A stretch of 64,000 nt of DNA from Pseudanabaena sp. FACHB-2040. Its GTDB lineage: Bacteria; Cyanobacteriota; Cyanobacteriia; Phormidesmidales; Phormidesmidaceae. The stretch spans positions 124,001 to 188,000 of the forward strand of contig NZ_JACJQO010000022.1 of NCBI RefSeq assembly GCF_014696715.1, given 5' to 3'. The notes below the pieces were generated by a model. It searched no databases and was not told the origin of the DNA. It was given only the letters and a program-made list of their open reading frames with translations. Shown piece after piece: positions 9,872 to 20,075 of the stretch. A program made the translations under genes and the position numbers. Numbering within the stretch: position 1 is the stretch's first letter; every line of letters starts with the position of its first letter.

Positions 9872-12139
9872 TTATCCTACTGCAATAATTCGAGCCAGGA
9901 AGAAGGCCCACGTAGTGGCGATTCCCCCTAGGAGGTAATGGGCTACTCCCACTGCCCGACCCTGAGTAATGCTCAGAGCACGAGGCTGGATCGCAGGAGC
10001 GACTTTCAGCTTGTTGTGAGCCCAAACAATAGACTCAATTAGCTCTTGCCAGTAGCCACGGCCGCTGAACAGGAACATCAGGCTGAAGGCCCAGATAAAG
10101 TGAGCACCTAGGAACAGCAGGCCGTAGGCCGATAGCGCTGAACCGTAGGAGCCGATAACCTGAGAAGCTTGCGCCCACAGGAAGTCACGCAACCAACCGT
10201 TGATGGTGATAGCGCTTTGGGCAAAGTTGCCAGCGGTGATGTGAGACACCGTGCCGTCGGGGTTGACTGTGCCCCAGACGTCAGACTGCATCTTCCAGCT
10301 GAAGTGGAAAATTGCAATTGAAAGGGAGTTGTACATCCAGAACAATCCCAGGAAGACGTGGTCCCAACCAGAAACCTGGCAGGTGCCGCCCCGGCCCGGA
10401 CCATCACAGGGGAAGCGGAAGCCCAGTTCACCTTTGTCTGGAATCAGGCGGGAGCTGCGAGCAAACAGCACGCCCTTCAGGAGAATCAGTACGGTCACGT
10501 GAATCGTGAACGCATGGATGTGGTGCACCATAAAGTCAGCGGTGCCCAAGGTAATCGGCATCATCGCCACTTTGCCAGCCACAGCAACCACACCGCCGCC
10601 GAAGGCATAGCTAGCAGGCTCTAGCGCGTTGGGCGCGGTTGCGCCACCTGCTGCTAAAGTGTGCAGGCCTTGTACCCACTGAGCAAAGATGGGCTGAAGC
10701 TGAATCGCGGAGTCTGAGAACATGTCCTGGGGACGGCCCAGAGCCCGCATGGTGTCGTTGTGAACGTATAGACCAAAGCTATGGAAGCCGAGGAAAATAC
10801 AAACCCAGTTGAGGTGGGAAATGATGGCATCGCGAGAGCGGATCATGCGATCCAGCGCGTTGTCCATATTTACCGCCGGATCGTAGTCACGCACCATGAA
10901 GATAGCGGCGTGAGCACCAGCACCGACAATCAGGAAGCCGCCAATCCACATATGGTGGGTGAAGATCGACAGCTGAGTTGGGTAGTCGGTAGCCAGGTAC
11001 GGGTAGGGCGGCATGGCATACATATGCTGTGCCACGATGATGCTCAGAGAGCCTACCATGGCCAGGTTTACTGCCAGCTGAGCATGCCAAGAGGTGGTCA
11101 GGTTATGGAACAGACCCTCGTGACCCCGACCGCCAAACAGGAGCGGATCGCCCTTGTGGTTGTCGAGAATCTCCTTCATGCTGTGACCGATACCCCAATT
11201 GGTGCGGTACATTTGACCGGCAATAATAAGGAGTACAGCCAGAGCTAGGTGGTGGTGAGCGGTGTCAGACAGCCAGAGGCCGCCAGTTACCGGGTTTAGA
11301 CCACCCTTGAAGGTGAGGAAATCTGCATAAGCAGACCAGTTGAGGCTAAAGAAGGGAGTGAGTCCCTGATTAAAGCTGGGGTACAGCTCAGCCATCAGGC
11401 TCTTATCCAAGATGAACTCATGGGGCAGGGGAATATCCTGCGGAGCCACACCGGAATCGAGCAGCTTGTTGATGGGTAGAGACACGTGAATTTGGTGTCC
11501 TGCCCAGCTCAAGGAGCCCAAGCCCAGCAGACCTGCCAGGTGGTGGTTCATCATGGATTCCACGTTCTGGAACCACTCCAGTTTGGGAGCCCGCTTGTGG
11601 TAGTGGAACCAGCCAGCAAACAGCATCAGGCCAGCCATGACAAGAGCGCCAATGGCAGTGACGTAGAGCTGGAAGCTGTTGGTAATACCGGCAGCCCGCC
11701 AAATGTGGAAGAAACCAGAGGTGATCTGAATGCCGTGGAAGCCACCGCCCACGTCACCATTCAGAATTTCCTGACCAAAGATTGGCCAAACGACTTGTGC
11801 ACTAGGCTTGATCCCCGTGGGATTAGACATCCAGGCTTCGTAGTTCGAAAAACGAGCGCCATGGAAATACATGCCGCTCAGCCAGATGAATATGACTGCT
11901 AGGTGGCCGAAGTGTGCACTAAAGATCTTGCGCGAAATGTCTTCTAAGTCACTGGTATGACTGTCGAAATCGTGAGCGTCGGCATGGAGGTTCCAAATCC
12001 AGGCGGTGGTTTTGGGGCCTCGAGCCAAAGTGCGGTCAAAGTGTCCTGGCTTACCCCACTTCTCGAAAGAAGTTGGTACCGGGTCTTTATCTACCACGAC
12101 TTTAGCTTTTGCCTCCCGCTCGCGCGGGGTAGTTGTCAT
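9872..12139 (-). CDS. psaA: Photosystem I P700 chlorophyll a apoprotein A1
   Basis: PsaA is the partner of PsaB in the photosystem I reaction centre. The start at 12139 gives 755 residues and the typical opening [19 protein letters not shown]; the frame is open eight codons further upstream, but a good ribosome site (AGGAGAGT) lies directly before 12139. Seen: the early [18 protein letters not shown], repeated His-containing spans, and the FX loop [12 protein letters not shown] near residue 576, equivalent to that in PsaB. The final part, [12 protein letters not shown], is the usual C-terminus. First gene of the psaA-psaB operon, with a leader of roughly 120 nt if the TATAAT box at 12268-12273 is used. 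It lies divergent to the lipoprotein gene at 12831. Confidence 0.99.
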   Translation of the reverse strand: MTTTPREREAKAKVVVDKDPVPTSFEKWGKPGHFDRTLARGPKTTAWIWNLHADAHDFDSHTSDLEDISRKIFSAHFGHLAVIFIWLSGMYFHGARFSNYEAWMSNPTGIKPSAQVVWPIFGQEILNGDVGGGFHGIQITSGFFHIWRAAGITNSFQLYVTAIGALVMAGLMLFAGWFHYHKRAPKLEWFQNVESMMNHHLAGLLGLGSLSWAGHQIHVSLPINKLLDSGVAPQDIPLPHEFILDKSLMAELYPSFNQGLTPFFSLNWSAYADFLTFKGGLNPVTGGLWLSDTAHHHLALAVLLIIAGQMYRTNWGIGHSMKEILDNHKGDPLLFGGRGHEGLFHNLTTSWHAQLAVNLAMVGSLSIIVAQHMYAMPPYPYLATDYPTQLSIFTHHMWIGGFLIVGAGAHAAIFMVRDYDPAVNMDNALDRMIRSRDAIISHLNWVCIFLGFHSFGLYVHNDTMRALGRPQDMFSDSAIQLQPIFAQWVQGLHTLAAGGATAPNALEPASYAFGGGVVAVAGKVAMMPITLGTADFMVHHIHAFTIHVTVLILLKGVLFARSSRLIPDKGELGFRFPCDGPGRGGTCQVSGWDHVFLGLFWMYNSLSIAIFHFSWKMQSDVWGTVNPDGTVSHITAGNFAQSAITINGWLRDFLWAQASQVIGSYGSALSAYGLLFLGAHFIWAFSLMFLFSGRGYWQELIESIVWAHNKLKVAPAIQPRALSITQGRAVGVAHYLLGGIATTWAFFLARIIAVG

Positions 12140-12267
12140 GGAGACTCTCCTCTCTCTAGACAAGAACGAACAAACCGAGGAATTGTCGCTGATTTCTCAA
12201 AATCATACCCTCCCTTGTTTTGTAACGGTCGGGTAAGACCAATTCTCAGCGGTGATTGCTCTTGAGC

Positions 12268-12273
12268 ATTATA
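12268..12273 (-). promoter_or_regulatory. Candidate -10 box of the psaA promoter
   Basis: Read on the minus strand this is a perfect TATAAT. It would place the transcript start near 12261, about 120 nt before the psaA start codon. No convincing -35 hexamer is seen at the standard distance; TTAAAA at about 19 bp is the nearest. Cyanobacterial psaA promoters are usually light-controlled through RpaB sites, and an AT-rich tract at 12440-12480 containing ATTACATTTATT on the minus strand only half matches the HLR1 consensus. Confidence 0.5.
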
Positions 12274-12830
12274 GTCTCGCAGTTTGGTCGTTTTTAAGCA
12301 CAGTTAACAATATTTCAACCTGTGAAATGCCTGATCCTGTCTAGGTTCCGGCCAAAGCTAAAGCAAAAAATTGGACTTCAGCATAGGCTTCATTAACAAA
12401 TCTCAACAAGAAAGTAACGGTTAGTTATTCAAAAGGGGAGAAATAGACAATTTATTATTAATAAATGTAATAAAACGTTCACAAAAGAGCTTTGGCTCTG
12501 GCAAAAAGCCTTATTTTAGGCAGCTGCGCTCGATCTTTAAGCTGGATCCATAGAAACTGATTGGGCCTGTTAATGATTTGCTTCCAGAATTTTGAATAGC
12601 GTTTGAGTTTTAGACAGTGCGGCAGATTATAGAAACTGAGTTAATTTCTGAGAATTTGACTGCGAAGTGTGGAGAACTGTAACGGTTTCCTGGGATCAGG
12701 GACACGAGGACACGGAAACATGGGGCAGAGGAATGAGAGAGAGCTGGGGTGATTTCAGCTTGGGGACTGTATAAGCGGACTCGGGCTTTCTTCTCATTTA
12801 TATAAGGCGATTTGGAGCCGAAAGTGACCT
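12274..12830. other. Intergenic control region between psaA and the divergent lipoprotein gene
   Basis: No coding frame is supported. The stretch is AT-rich around 12440-12480 and should hold the upstream control sites for psaA and the promoter of the plus-strand gene at 12831. No further clear motif was recognised. Confidence 0.5.
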
Positions 12831-14693
12831 ATGTTAATAGGTGCGAGTTTATGGACGAAACAAGCAGTCATGGGCGTGTACAAGGGCTTGGCTGGTATCG
12901 GGCGTGGCATCGTCGCTGTTATCTTGGCAGGTGCTCTGAGTTTGGGGGTGTTTGGCTGTGCTAAGCCAACTGCTCCTAAGGCATTGCTGACTGAGCCCAC
13001 GACTCAACCCAATCGGCTAAGCGGGCCGATGGAGGAGGTTTCGCCGCCAGAAACGCTGCAAACGCTGAAGCAGATCGTTGATGCCTATGATCCCCAGGTG
13101 CGAATTCTCAGTCCGCGCCCTGGGGAAGTGGTGGAAAGCACCACGGTTTCGGTGCGATTTCAGGTGCGCGGACTGCCTATATTTAAAGATCCGAAGTGGG
13201 AACTAGGACCGCACCTGCATGTGTTTCTCGATGATGAGCCTTACCGAGCTGTTTACGATCTGACAGAGCCTCTGATGTTGTCGGATCTGGCTCCGGGGAC
13301 TCACACGCTGCGGGTTTTTGCCTCGCGTCCTTGGCACGAGAGTTTTAAGAACCAGGGCGCTTTTGACCAGCGCACCTTCCATATATTTGCTCAAACGCCT
13401 CAAAAAGCACTAGACAAAAACCAGCCGCTGTTGACCTACAGCCGACCTCAGGGCAGCTACGGGGCAGAGCCGATCATGCTGGATTTTTATCTGACCAATG
13501 CACCGCTTCATGCGATCGCACAGGAAAACAGTCAAGACAGCATTTCTGACTGGCGCATCCGCTGTACGGTAAACGGGCAGAGCTTTGTTTTTGACCAGTG
13601 GCAGCCAGTCTATTTAAAGGGCTTTAAGCCAGGGCAGAACTGGGTTCAGCTGGAGCTGATCGATGAGAACGGCGAGCTAATTGACAACGCCTTTAACAAT
13701 ACAGTGCGGGTAATTAACTACGAGCCAGGGGGCGAAGATACGCTGTCTCAGCTGGTGCGAGATGAGCTGAGTCTGCAGACAGTAGCAGGCATTATCGATC
13801 CCACCTATATTGCGCCCGAGGAGACAGCTCCGGGGATCGCGCCGCCAGCAATTGAATCGGCAGAACCTGAATCCTTACCAGAGCTTTTACCTGAGGCGGG
13901 AGAACCAGAACCGGCACCGGCACCTGCAGTTCTTCCCCCAACAGCTGAAGAAGAACCGTCGATCGAAGCGCCCTCCATTGAGGAACTCCCCAAAGAGGAA
14001 CCACTAGAACGTGAGCCGATGCCGCAGGTTGAAGAACCAGCCCCTGAGGTAAAAGCTCTAGAGGAACCAGTGGAGGAAGAACCAGCCCTCAAAGAACTCA
14101 TTCCAGAAGAAAACGCTTTAGAGGATCTCGCCTCTGAAGAACTGGCTCCCGCTCCAGAGGTTGAAGCAGAGCCAGCTGAGCCATTGCTGCCTGACCAAAC
14201 CGTCCCAATACTGCCAGCCCCCATCGATCTGCCCCAAATATTGGAGCCGCCGCTAACCGATAGTAAACCTGTCCCGGACGTGTTGGAGGGGCTGCCCGAA
14301 GCCGAGCAACCTCTCTCGCCACCACCTCAAATTCCGGATGTGTTGGATTCTGCGCCAACCTCTAGCCGCTTCTTCAAAGATTTCAAGCAGTGGCGGCAGC
14401 AGCACCAGCAGCCCAAAGTGCCGCCTGAGATGGCTCCTTCCTCAGGTCTGCGAGAGCTGCCTGACGCTCTCAGTGTCCCTGTCCCTGATCCCGAAGTCGA
14501 GCCGCTGCCGCTGCCGCCAGACAACAGCCTAGAATCCCCGGCTCAGATACTGCCGGAGATTGTGGTGCCGCCCGATAGCAAAGATATAGGGGAGCCGCTC
14601 GACTTAGTTGAGCCAGAGCCTCAGATAGACAAGCCCGATCAGCCCGATAGGGCTCGACCGACCCCGGCCAGCCCAGAGCAACTCTTTATATAG
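12831..14693 (+). CDS. Lipoprotein with long Pro/Glu-rich C-terminal region
   Basis: A 620-residue protein. A hydrophobic N-terminal segment ends in GVFGC near residue 43, a good lipobox, so it is probably a lipid-anchored envelope protein. Residues about 70-300 form an apparently folded part: VRILSPRPGEVV, a beta-rich stretch with GPHLHVFLDDEPY and a second half with NWVQLELIDENGELI. Both halves read like Ig-like beta domains. From about residue 330 to the end the sequence is dominated by Pro, Glu, Ala and Leu, suggesting an extended spacer across the periplasm. It converges on the Wza-like gene with only 13 bp between stops. A second Met at residue 14 is an equally possible start. No family was recognised; a role at the cell envelope is inferred. 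Confidence 0.78.
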   Translation: MLIGASLWTKQAVMGVYKGLAGIGRGIVAVILAGALSLGVFGCAKPTAPKALLTEPTTQPNRLSGPMEEVSPPETLQTLKQIVDAYDPQVRILSPRPGEVVESTTVSVRFQVRGLPIFKDPKWELGPHLHVFLDDEPYRAVYDLTEPLMLSDLAPGTHTLRVFASRPWHESFKNQGAFDQRTFHIFAQTPQKALDKNQPLLTYSRPQGSYGAEPIMLDFYLTNAPLHAIAQENSQDSISDWRIRCTVNGQSFVFDQWQPVYLKGFKPGQNWVQLELIDENGELIDNAFNNTVRVINYEPGGEDTLSQLVRDELSLQTVAGIIDPTYIAPEETAPGIAPPAIESAEPESLPELLPEAGEPEPAPAPAVLPPTAEEEPSIEAPSIEELPKEEPLEREPMPQVEEPAPEVKALEEPVEEEPALKELIPEENALEDLASEELAPAPEVEAEPAEPLLPDQTVPILPAPIDLPQILEPPLTDSKPVPDVLEGLPEAEQPLSPPPQIPDVLDSAPTSSRFFKDFKQWRQQHQQPKVPPEMAPSSGLRELPDALSVPVPDPEVEPLPLPPDNSLESPAQILPEIVVPPDSKDIGEPLDLVEPEPQIDKPDQPDRARPTPASPEQLFI

Positions 14694-14706
14694 AAGAGTC
14701 TGTCAC

Positions 14707-15864
14707 TTAGAAGATCCGGCGGAAGCCAAAGATGGCATTCAGGATTTGGGTGAAGGGGCTAAGCAGAATGCTGGTAGTTTCGCCAAAGGCAGCGACGCCA
14801 GAGCGGCCCACGACGACAACATCCTGGTTCATTAAAATGGGGTTGCCTTCATCGTTGATGCCCTGGTTAAAGTCCACCGGTACATCTCGTTGGGCAACTG
14901 AGCCATCGGGGTTGAGGCGAACCAGGCTGACTGAGCGCTGATTGGCGCGATTGGTAAATCCACCGGCTACTAGGAGGGCCTGATTTAGAGGTGTGTTGAG
15001 AGGCACCTCCACTAGGCCGGGTCGATCGACTTCTCCAGCAACATATATCTGAATTGAGTCGGGGGCAAAGCTGGCAGTGGCTAGCTCGGTTGCCTCTGCC
15101 GGGGAAAGCGTTTGGGCTATAGGGATGTAGACTTCATCCCCCCCTTGCAAAACAATATCCTGAGCCAGATCGCCAGACCGCACCAGATCCCACAAATTAA
15201 TAGTGGCAACCTGCTTCTGACCAGCCCCAACGGAGCGGCGAATTTCGACGTCTTTTAAGTTGGCGCGGGCGGTGATCCCACCAGCTTGGGAAATCGCCTG
15301 AGTGAGGCTAGGGAACGTCAAGATCTGATTGTCGTTAGTCGATTCAATCGTGTAGGTACCAGGGCGATTGACTTGACCTGAAATGGCAACGCGAATAGGA
15401 CGCAGCCTGACTGGAGTCACGGTGATCAGCGGGCGGCGAATGTAGGGGGCATAGGCAGTTGCGATCGCAGCTGACGCCCCCTGGAAGGTCAGTCCCTCCA
15501 CCATAACCCGGTCAATCCGAGGTAGATTGATAGCGCCATCTTGAAGCACAATCACTTGACCGCTGTACTCCTCAGCCCCAAACACACTGATATTGATGAC
15601 ATCGCCTGGTCCAAGTCGATAGTCAACATTCACAGAATAGCTACTGCTTGTTGCAAACGGCTCGGTTGCATCAAACCCCATAGAAGGTTGAGACAGAGGC
15701 TGCACCGGAGGCTGTAAAAGTGTCTCTGTCACAGGGGTTGACTGACCCCGCACAGCACCTGACATAGACTGAGCTGCGGCAGGCTGCACGAGCGTTGTCA
15801 GCAGTATTGCAGTCGATAGGCTGACAGGAGTCCAGTGGTAGAGAAAGGGGTGCAAATCAACCAT
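14707..15864 (-). CDS. Polysaccharide export protein, Wza-like (PES and SLBB domains)
   Basis: A 385-residue protein with an N-terminal signal peptide ending around VQPAAAQS. Seen: the polysaccharide-export domain starting YRLGPGDVINISVFG at about residue 81, then VAISGQVNRPGTYTIE and IYVAGEVDRPGLVEV, which open two SLBB domains. Proteins of this type form the outer-membrane channel for capsular or released polysaccharide and partner an inner-membrane Wzc-like protein; the gene at 17773 is the obvious partner. The C-terminus (SPFTQILNAIFGFRRIF) could be the amphipathic helix that lines the outer-membrane pore in Wza. No lipobox Cys was seen, unlike E. coli Wza. It is transcribed away from the plus-strand locus across a 769-bp gap that may hold the promoters for both. 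Confidence 0.93.
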   Translation of the reverse strand: MVDLHPFLYHWTPVSLSTAILLTTLVQPAAAQSMSGAVRGQSTPVTETLLQPPVQPLSQPSMGFDATEPFATSSSYSVNVDYRLGPGDVINISVFGAEEYSGQVIVLQDGAINLPRIDRVMVEGLTFQGASAAIATAYAPYIRRPLITVTPVRLRPIRVAISGQVNRPGTYTIESTNDNQILTFPSLTQAISQAGGITARANLKDVEIRRSVGAGQKQVATINLWDLVRSGDLAQDIVLQGGDEVYIPIAQTLSPAEATELATASFAPDSIQIYVAGEVDRPGLVEVPLNTPLNQALLVAGGFTNRANQRSVSLVRLNPDGSVAQRDVPVDFNQGINDEGNPILMNQDVVVVGRSGVAAFGETTSILLSPFTQILNAIFGFRRIF

Positions 15865-16633
15865 GATTTTAGAGCAATGAAAAAATAGTGGGAACTCGTA
15901 TCAAAGAAAGTCGTCCTAACCTTCTATAAACGCTGTAGATTTACGGATATCTTCGCTTAATTGTGAAGAAGCCTGAGCGTCTGAAATGTTCCCTCAGAGG
16001 GAGTCTCGTCTTCCGAGCACAGCTTATCCTACTGAGTAAACTCATTTAGGTTCCTGTGACTTTAGATACAAAGATCTACGGCTAAATACTAGTAAATACT
16101 GAATCAAGAGCATGCCAATTTAAGCTGATTTGAAGATAGCTGGGTGAGTCTTTTCCGTAATTGAGTAAAAACCGCTGGAAGTTCCATAAATTGGCAAATT
16201 CTTTCGGAAATTTATGAAATATTAGATGTACTGTACTGAACCACCTCGACTATGCATTGCTCTTTTTTACGTATTTTTTCAATGTAATGTATTGATATTG
16301 ACTAATCGCTGCCCGAGATTTTCGTATTTTTTTGGTGAAGTTGAAACAGTAATCTCTCGCTTGCGTCTAGCTTATTATGGGTTGGGCGTCACTCCCTGGG
16401 GGCTTTCGGCCGACCAGTGGGAGACTACAATTCAGGGCAAGAAGCCTGAGGACAGTCTTAGCGGCAAAGGAATTGATTAGTTGGGAGGCCGACCTCCTAA
16501 TTATTTAGACCTGAGAATTCTCCTTTGAGTCGGACTGATTCACCGCCCAAAGATGTCATCGGGTAAGTGCTTTTACCCGCCTGAGCCAACGAATTTTGCA
16601 GGGTCAGTAATTTATAGGGGAAAGCGCTGAACT
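15865..16633. other. Divergent intergenic region upstream of the plus-strand polysaccharide locus
   Basis: About 770 bp between the export-protein gene and the first plus-strand glycosyltransferase gene. A frame at 16226-16480 (84 codons) is open but has no recognisable domain, no ribosome site and odd composition, so it is not called. The stretch is AT-rich up to about 16360 and is the natural place for the two divergent promoters. Confidence 0.5.
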
Positions 16634-17767
16634 ATGAAAATTGCGCTAGTGCACGATTATCTCACCCAACGAGGGGGAGCTGAACGAGTCTTCGAACTGC
16701 TCTGTAGACGATTTCCAGAGGCAGGCATCTTTACGTCGCTGTATGATCCCGAGCGAACTATTGACCTTCGCAATCGGATTGTTAACACTACAAGTTTGCA
16801 GAGCATACCAGGTGCTGCCCGTTATTTCCGGCTGTTTGCGCCACTGTATTTTCCGGCCTTTCGAGCCTTGGACCTGCAGGATTATGACCTGATCTTGAGC
16901 AGCACAACCAGCTTTGCCAAAGCCGTGCGCAAAGCCCCCAATGCACTGCACATTTGTTTTTGTCACAACGTCACTCGATTTCTGTGGGATACGGAAACGT
17001 ATCTTCGAGGTTACAAGGAATATCAGATTCTGTATCCACTGCTGGAGCCAGTCTTTCAGCAGCTGCGTAAGCTGGATTTGGAATATGCCGACGAACCCGA
17101 CGTTTACGTGGCTAACTCTAGTACCGTTGCTGAACGCATCAACCGATTTTATAACCGGCCGGCAACGACGATTAACTACCCAATTGAGGATGGCCGTTTC
17201 GTCTTTTCTGACCAAAAAGAGGATTACTGCCTGGTTTCCTGTCGGCTGCTGAGCTACAAGCGCGTAGATATCATTGTAGAAGCGTTTAACTGGCTGGGCT
17301 GGCCACTGATAATTACTGGTGATGGCCCCGAACGCGAGCGGCTAGAGGCTATGGCCCTTGAGAACGTTCGCTTTTTGGGCCACGTCAGCGATGACGAAAG
17401 GGCGAAGCTGATGTCAAAAGCCCGTATGGTTATTGTGGCAGCGTTGGAAGATTACGGACTGGTGCCGGTTGAGGCCAACGTCAGCGGCACACCGGTTATT
17501 GCCTACGGTGCGGGGGGCGTGCTCGACACCCAGGTGCCAGGGGTGACTGGGCTTTTCTTCAACCGTCAGACACCCGATGCGCTGCAGGCTGCACTTCAAG
17601 AAGCTGCGAACCAAAACTGGGATTATCACAAAATCCGAGAACATGCGATCGCAAACTTCACTGAAACCGCTTTTTTCGACAAGCTCAATGATTTTTTGTC
17701 CACCGTCCTCGACGAATTTTCCGCCAAGGAAATTGGACTGGATCTTTGCATCTCGAACAGGGGGTAA
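16634..17767 (+). CDS. GT4 family glycosyltransferase (WbaZ-like)
   Basis: A 377-residue GT-B fold transferase. Seen: the opening MKIALVHDYLTQRGGAERVF, FCHNVTRFLW in the middle of the N-terminal domain, YCLVSCRLLSYKRVDIIVEAF at the start of the nucleotide-sugar domain, ITGDGPERERLE, and the catalytic E-x7-E in EDYGLVPVE. This is the pattern of retaining GT4 mannosyl- or galactosyl-transferases from capsule and O-antigen loci. It should act at the cytoplasmic face of the inner membrane on a lipid-linked sugar. First gene of the long plus-strand locus; its stop lies five bases before the GTG of the next gene, so the two are probably translated together. Confidence 0.92.
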   Translation: MKIALVHDYLTQRGGAERVFELLCRRFPEAGIFTSLYDPERTIDLRNRIVNTTSLQSIPGAARYFRLFAPLYFPAFRALDLQDYDLILSSTTSFAKAVRKAPNALHICFCHNVTRFLWDTETYLRGYKEYQILYPLLEPVFQQLRKLDLEYADEPDVYVANSSTVAERINRFYNRPATTINYPIEDGRFVFSDQKEDYCLVSCRLLSYKRVDIIVEAFNWLGWPLIITGDGPERERLEAMALENVRFLGHVSDDERAKLMSKARMVIVAALEDYGLVPVEANVSGTPVIAYGAGGVLDTQVPGVTGLFFNRQTPDALQAALQEAANQNWDYHKIREHAIANFTETAFFDKLNDFLSTVLDEFSAKEIGLDLCISNRG

Positions 17768-17772
17768 ACACC

Positions 17773-19977
17773 GTGACCAGTGACATCATGCAACCTGCAG
17801 GCGAACAGGAATTTGGCTACGGCCAGCTTCTCGGAGTCTTGCTACGGCGCTGGGTTTGGCTGGCCGGATCGTTGAGCCTAGCAATGGCTGGAGCCGTGTA
17901 TGTGGCGTCACAACAAGAGCCAACCTATCAAAGCTCTATGCAGCTCATTGTCGAACCCAACTTCCAGCAAGACCTGCGCAGCGAAGATCTGACAGGCATT
18001 GCCACGACTCAGGTCAATGAGACCGACTATGCCACTCAGCTCACCCTGATGCGCAGCAAACAGTTCATCGAAGAGGCCGTCGCCTCTCTTCAAGAAGAAT
18101 ATCCAGAGCTAGACCCAGACTCTGTTGCCCGCGCCTACTCCCTAGGACGCATTAAAGAGGATAAAAACGCCACTCGCATTTTCCAGGCCACCTACGTTGA
18201 CGACGATCCAACCAGAACTCAGCGAGTTTTGCAGGCCATGCAGGCTGTTTACCTGCGCTACAACGAAGAGCGGCAGGAAGATCGCCTGAATCGGGGACTC
18301 AACCACGTCAATGAGCAGCTCAAAAGAACGCGAGGAAATCTACAGACAGCCCAATCCTCTTTAGAACAGTTTCGCCAGGGCCAAAACCTGCTCGATCCAG
18401 CGGTGCAGGGCCAAGCCGTAGTTGAAGCCCTAAACCAGGTTCAAAGCGAGCAGCGGCAGCTTTTGGCCGACTTTAGTGGAGTAGAAAGCCGTTACCAAGT
18501 ACTCCAGCAGCAGCTCGCTCTCTCACCTCAAAACGCTCAGCTCGCCGCTCGCCTAAGCCAGTCTGGACGAGTCCAGGCTCTACTCACCAGCCTTCAGGAA
18601 GCCAATCTGGCTCTCGCTGATCGTCGCATTATCTTCACCGATCAAGACGAAGAAGTGCAGGTGCTGATCGAACAGCGCGATAACCAGTTGGCAGAGCTGC
18701 GGCAGGAAATTAGCTCCATTGCCCGACGCCCTGTCGAAGACTTGGATCCTACCATCCAATCTTTGCTGCAGTTAGGGCCAATAGACCTGAACCTGGTCGG
18801 CAGCCTGTTAGAGGCCGATTCTTCCCTGCAGAGCCTGCAGGCCCGCTGGCAAAGCCTAACCGAGATGGAAGAACTGCTGCTGCAGGAGTTGCAGCGCTAT
18901 CCTAGCCTGATTGCCGAGTACGATCGCCTGCAGCCCAACGTGGAAATCGAGCGCACCACGCTCCAGCAGCTCCTGGAGCAGCGAGAGCAACTCAGCTCTG
19001 AGCTGGCTCGAGGCGGCTTCACCTGGGAAGTGATTGAGCAGCCCCAACTGGGGTACCAGATTGGGCCTGATACGACGCGTCCGCTGGCTTTAGGAGTAGT
19101 TGCCGGTCTTTTTGTTGGGGGAGCACTGGCTTTTGTCCGAGAGAGCATGGACAAAGTCGTGCGCACCTCAGACGATCTGAAAAAGCAGGTGCCGCTGCCG
19201 TTACTCGGTATTTTGCCGACCCAGGTGGTGCGGCGTGGGTTTGCTATGCCCACCCTGAAGCGAGATCAGCCGCCGCTGCCAGGTAGCCTGCACCCAGAAC
19301 TGGCCGGTTCAGAGCTGATGCAGACCATCTTGTGTCCCCCTTTTCGAGACTCCCTGGACCTGATCGCCAACCAGATTCAGCTTCTACAAAAGGACCATGT
19401 ACCAAAAGCGCTGGCAATTACCTCTGGATTACCAGGAGAGGGTAAGACCACCTTGACCCTGGGCCTGGCCATCAGCCTATCGCGCATGAACCAACGAGTT
19501 CTAGTGATCGATGCAGACTTGAGACGCTCCGGCATTCAGGCTCAACTAGGGCTAGCGTTAGAAAGTGGTCTCTCTACCCTGTTATCAGTGGGATCGGGCT
19601 TCAACCGCCCTCATCGGCTCGACTTTTCTACCACCCATATCGACATTCTGCCAGCCGGCCCTGCTCCAGCAGATCCCATCACGCTCTTAAGTTCTCCCCG
19701 GTTCCGTAACCTGATTGCCAAATGCAAAGACCACTACGACCTAGTTCTGATCGATACTCCTCCAGTCTTGGGAATGGCAGATGCGCTCAAGGTAGGAGCC
19801 GCTTGCGACAGTACTGTGCTGGTAACGCGCCTAGATCGCATTACTCAGCCAGAACTGACAGAGGTGCTGGCACTCTTGACACCGCTTGAGGTGCTTGGCA
19901 TTATCGCCAACGGTGCCAAGAGCACTTCATCCCGATACACAAGTTATGCAAATCAGCCCTATGTAGCGGCACCTTGA
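17773..19977 (+). CDS. Chain-length regulator / BY-kinase (Wzz-Wzc type)
   Basis: The frame opens from a TTG at 17746 but the GTG at 17773, preceded by CAGGGGG, is the better start (734 residues). Seen: a Wzz-type N-terminal part with a membrane segment after LLGVLLRRWVW, a long periplasmic coiled-coil-like Gln/Leu-rich region (about residues 140-420), a second span near residue 440, then a cytoplasmic ATPase with Walker A GLPGEGKTT (about 552), Walker A' VIDADLRR (about 579) and Walker B LVLIDTPP (about 660). The tail has three closely spaced Tyr (RYTSYANQPY), a short version of the autophosphorylated cluster of bacterial tyrosine kinases. Such proteins control polymer length and gate export with a Wza protein. 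Confidence 0.95.
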   Translation: MTSDIMQPAGEQEFGYGQLLGVLLRRWVWLAGSLSLAMAGAVYVASQQEPTYQSSMQLIVEPNFQQDLRSEDLTGIATTQVNETDYATQLTLMRSKQFIEEAVASLQEEYPELDPDSVARAYSLGRIKEDKNATRIFQATYVDDDPTRTQRVLQAMQAVYLRYNEERQEDRLNRGLNHVNEQLKRTRGNLQTAQSSLEQFRQGQNLLDPAVQGQAVVEALNQVQSEQRQLLADFSGVESRYQVLQQQLALSPQNAQLAARLSQSGRVQALLTSLQEANLALADRRIIFTDQDEEVQVLIEQRDNQLAELRQEISSIARRPVEDLDPTIQSLLQLGPIDLNLVGSLLEADSSLQSLQARWQSLTEMEELLLQELQRYPSLIAEYDRLQPNVEIERTTLQQLLEQREQLSSELARGGFTWEVIEQPQLGYQIGPDTTRPLALGVVAGLFVGGALAFVRESMDKVVRTSDDLKKQVPLPLLGILPTQVVRRGFAMPTLKRDQPPLPGSLHPELAGSELMQTILCPPFRDSLDLIANQIQLLQKDHVPKALAITSGLPGEGKTTLTLGLAISLSRMNQRVLVIDADLRRSGIQAQLGLALESGLSTLLSVGSGFNRPHRLDFSTTHIDILPAGPAPADPITLLSSPRFRNLIAKCKDHYDLVLIDTPPVLGMADALKVGAACDSTVLVTRLDRITQPELTEVLALLTPLEVLGIIANGAKSTSSRYTSYANQPYVAAP

Positions 19978-20075
19978 GCCAAGCATAGGGGTCGGCATCT
20001 ACAGCTGCATCTACAGCTATCGACTGTAAGCACTCAATCATCACACTCTAAGTACCATCGGAGTTGATTTCCCCC

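Noticed and set aside
9872-12163. Longer psaA form starting at 12163
   Set aside because: PsaA proteins start MTTTP-like, and the ribosome site stands directly before 12139.
13805-14224. Ser/Gly-rich open frame opposite the lipoprotein gene
   Set aside because: It is the antisense shadow of the Pro/Glu-rich coding stretch.
16226-16480. 84-codon open frame upstream of the first glycosyltransferase gene
   Set aside because: No domain, no ribosome site, a Cys/Phe-rich random-looking composition; it lies in a divergent promoter region.
17746-17772. TTG start for the BY-kinase
   Set aside because: It lies inside the previous gene with no ribosome site; the GTG at 17773 has GGGGG at a proper distance.
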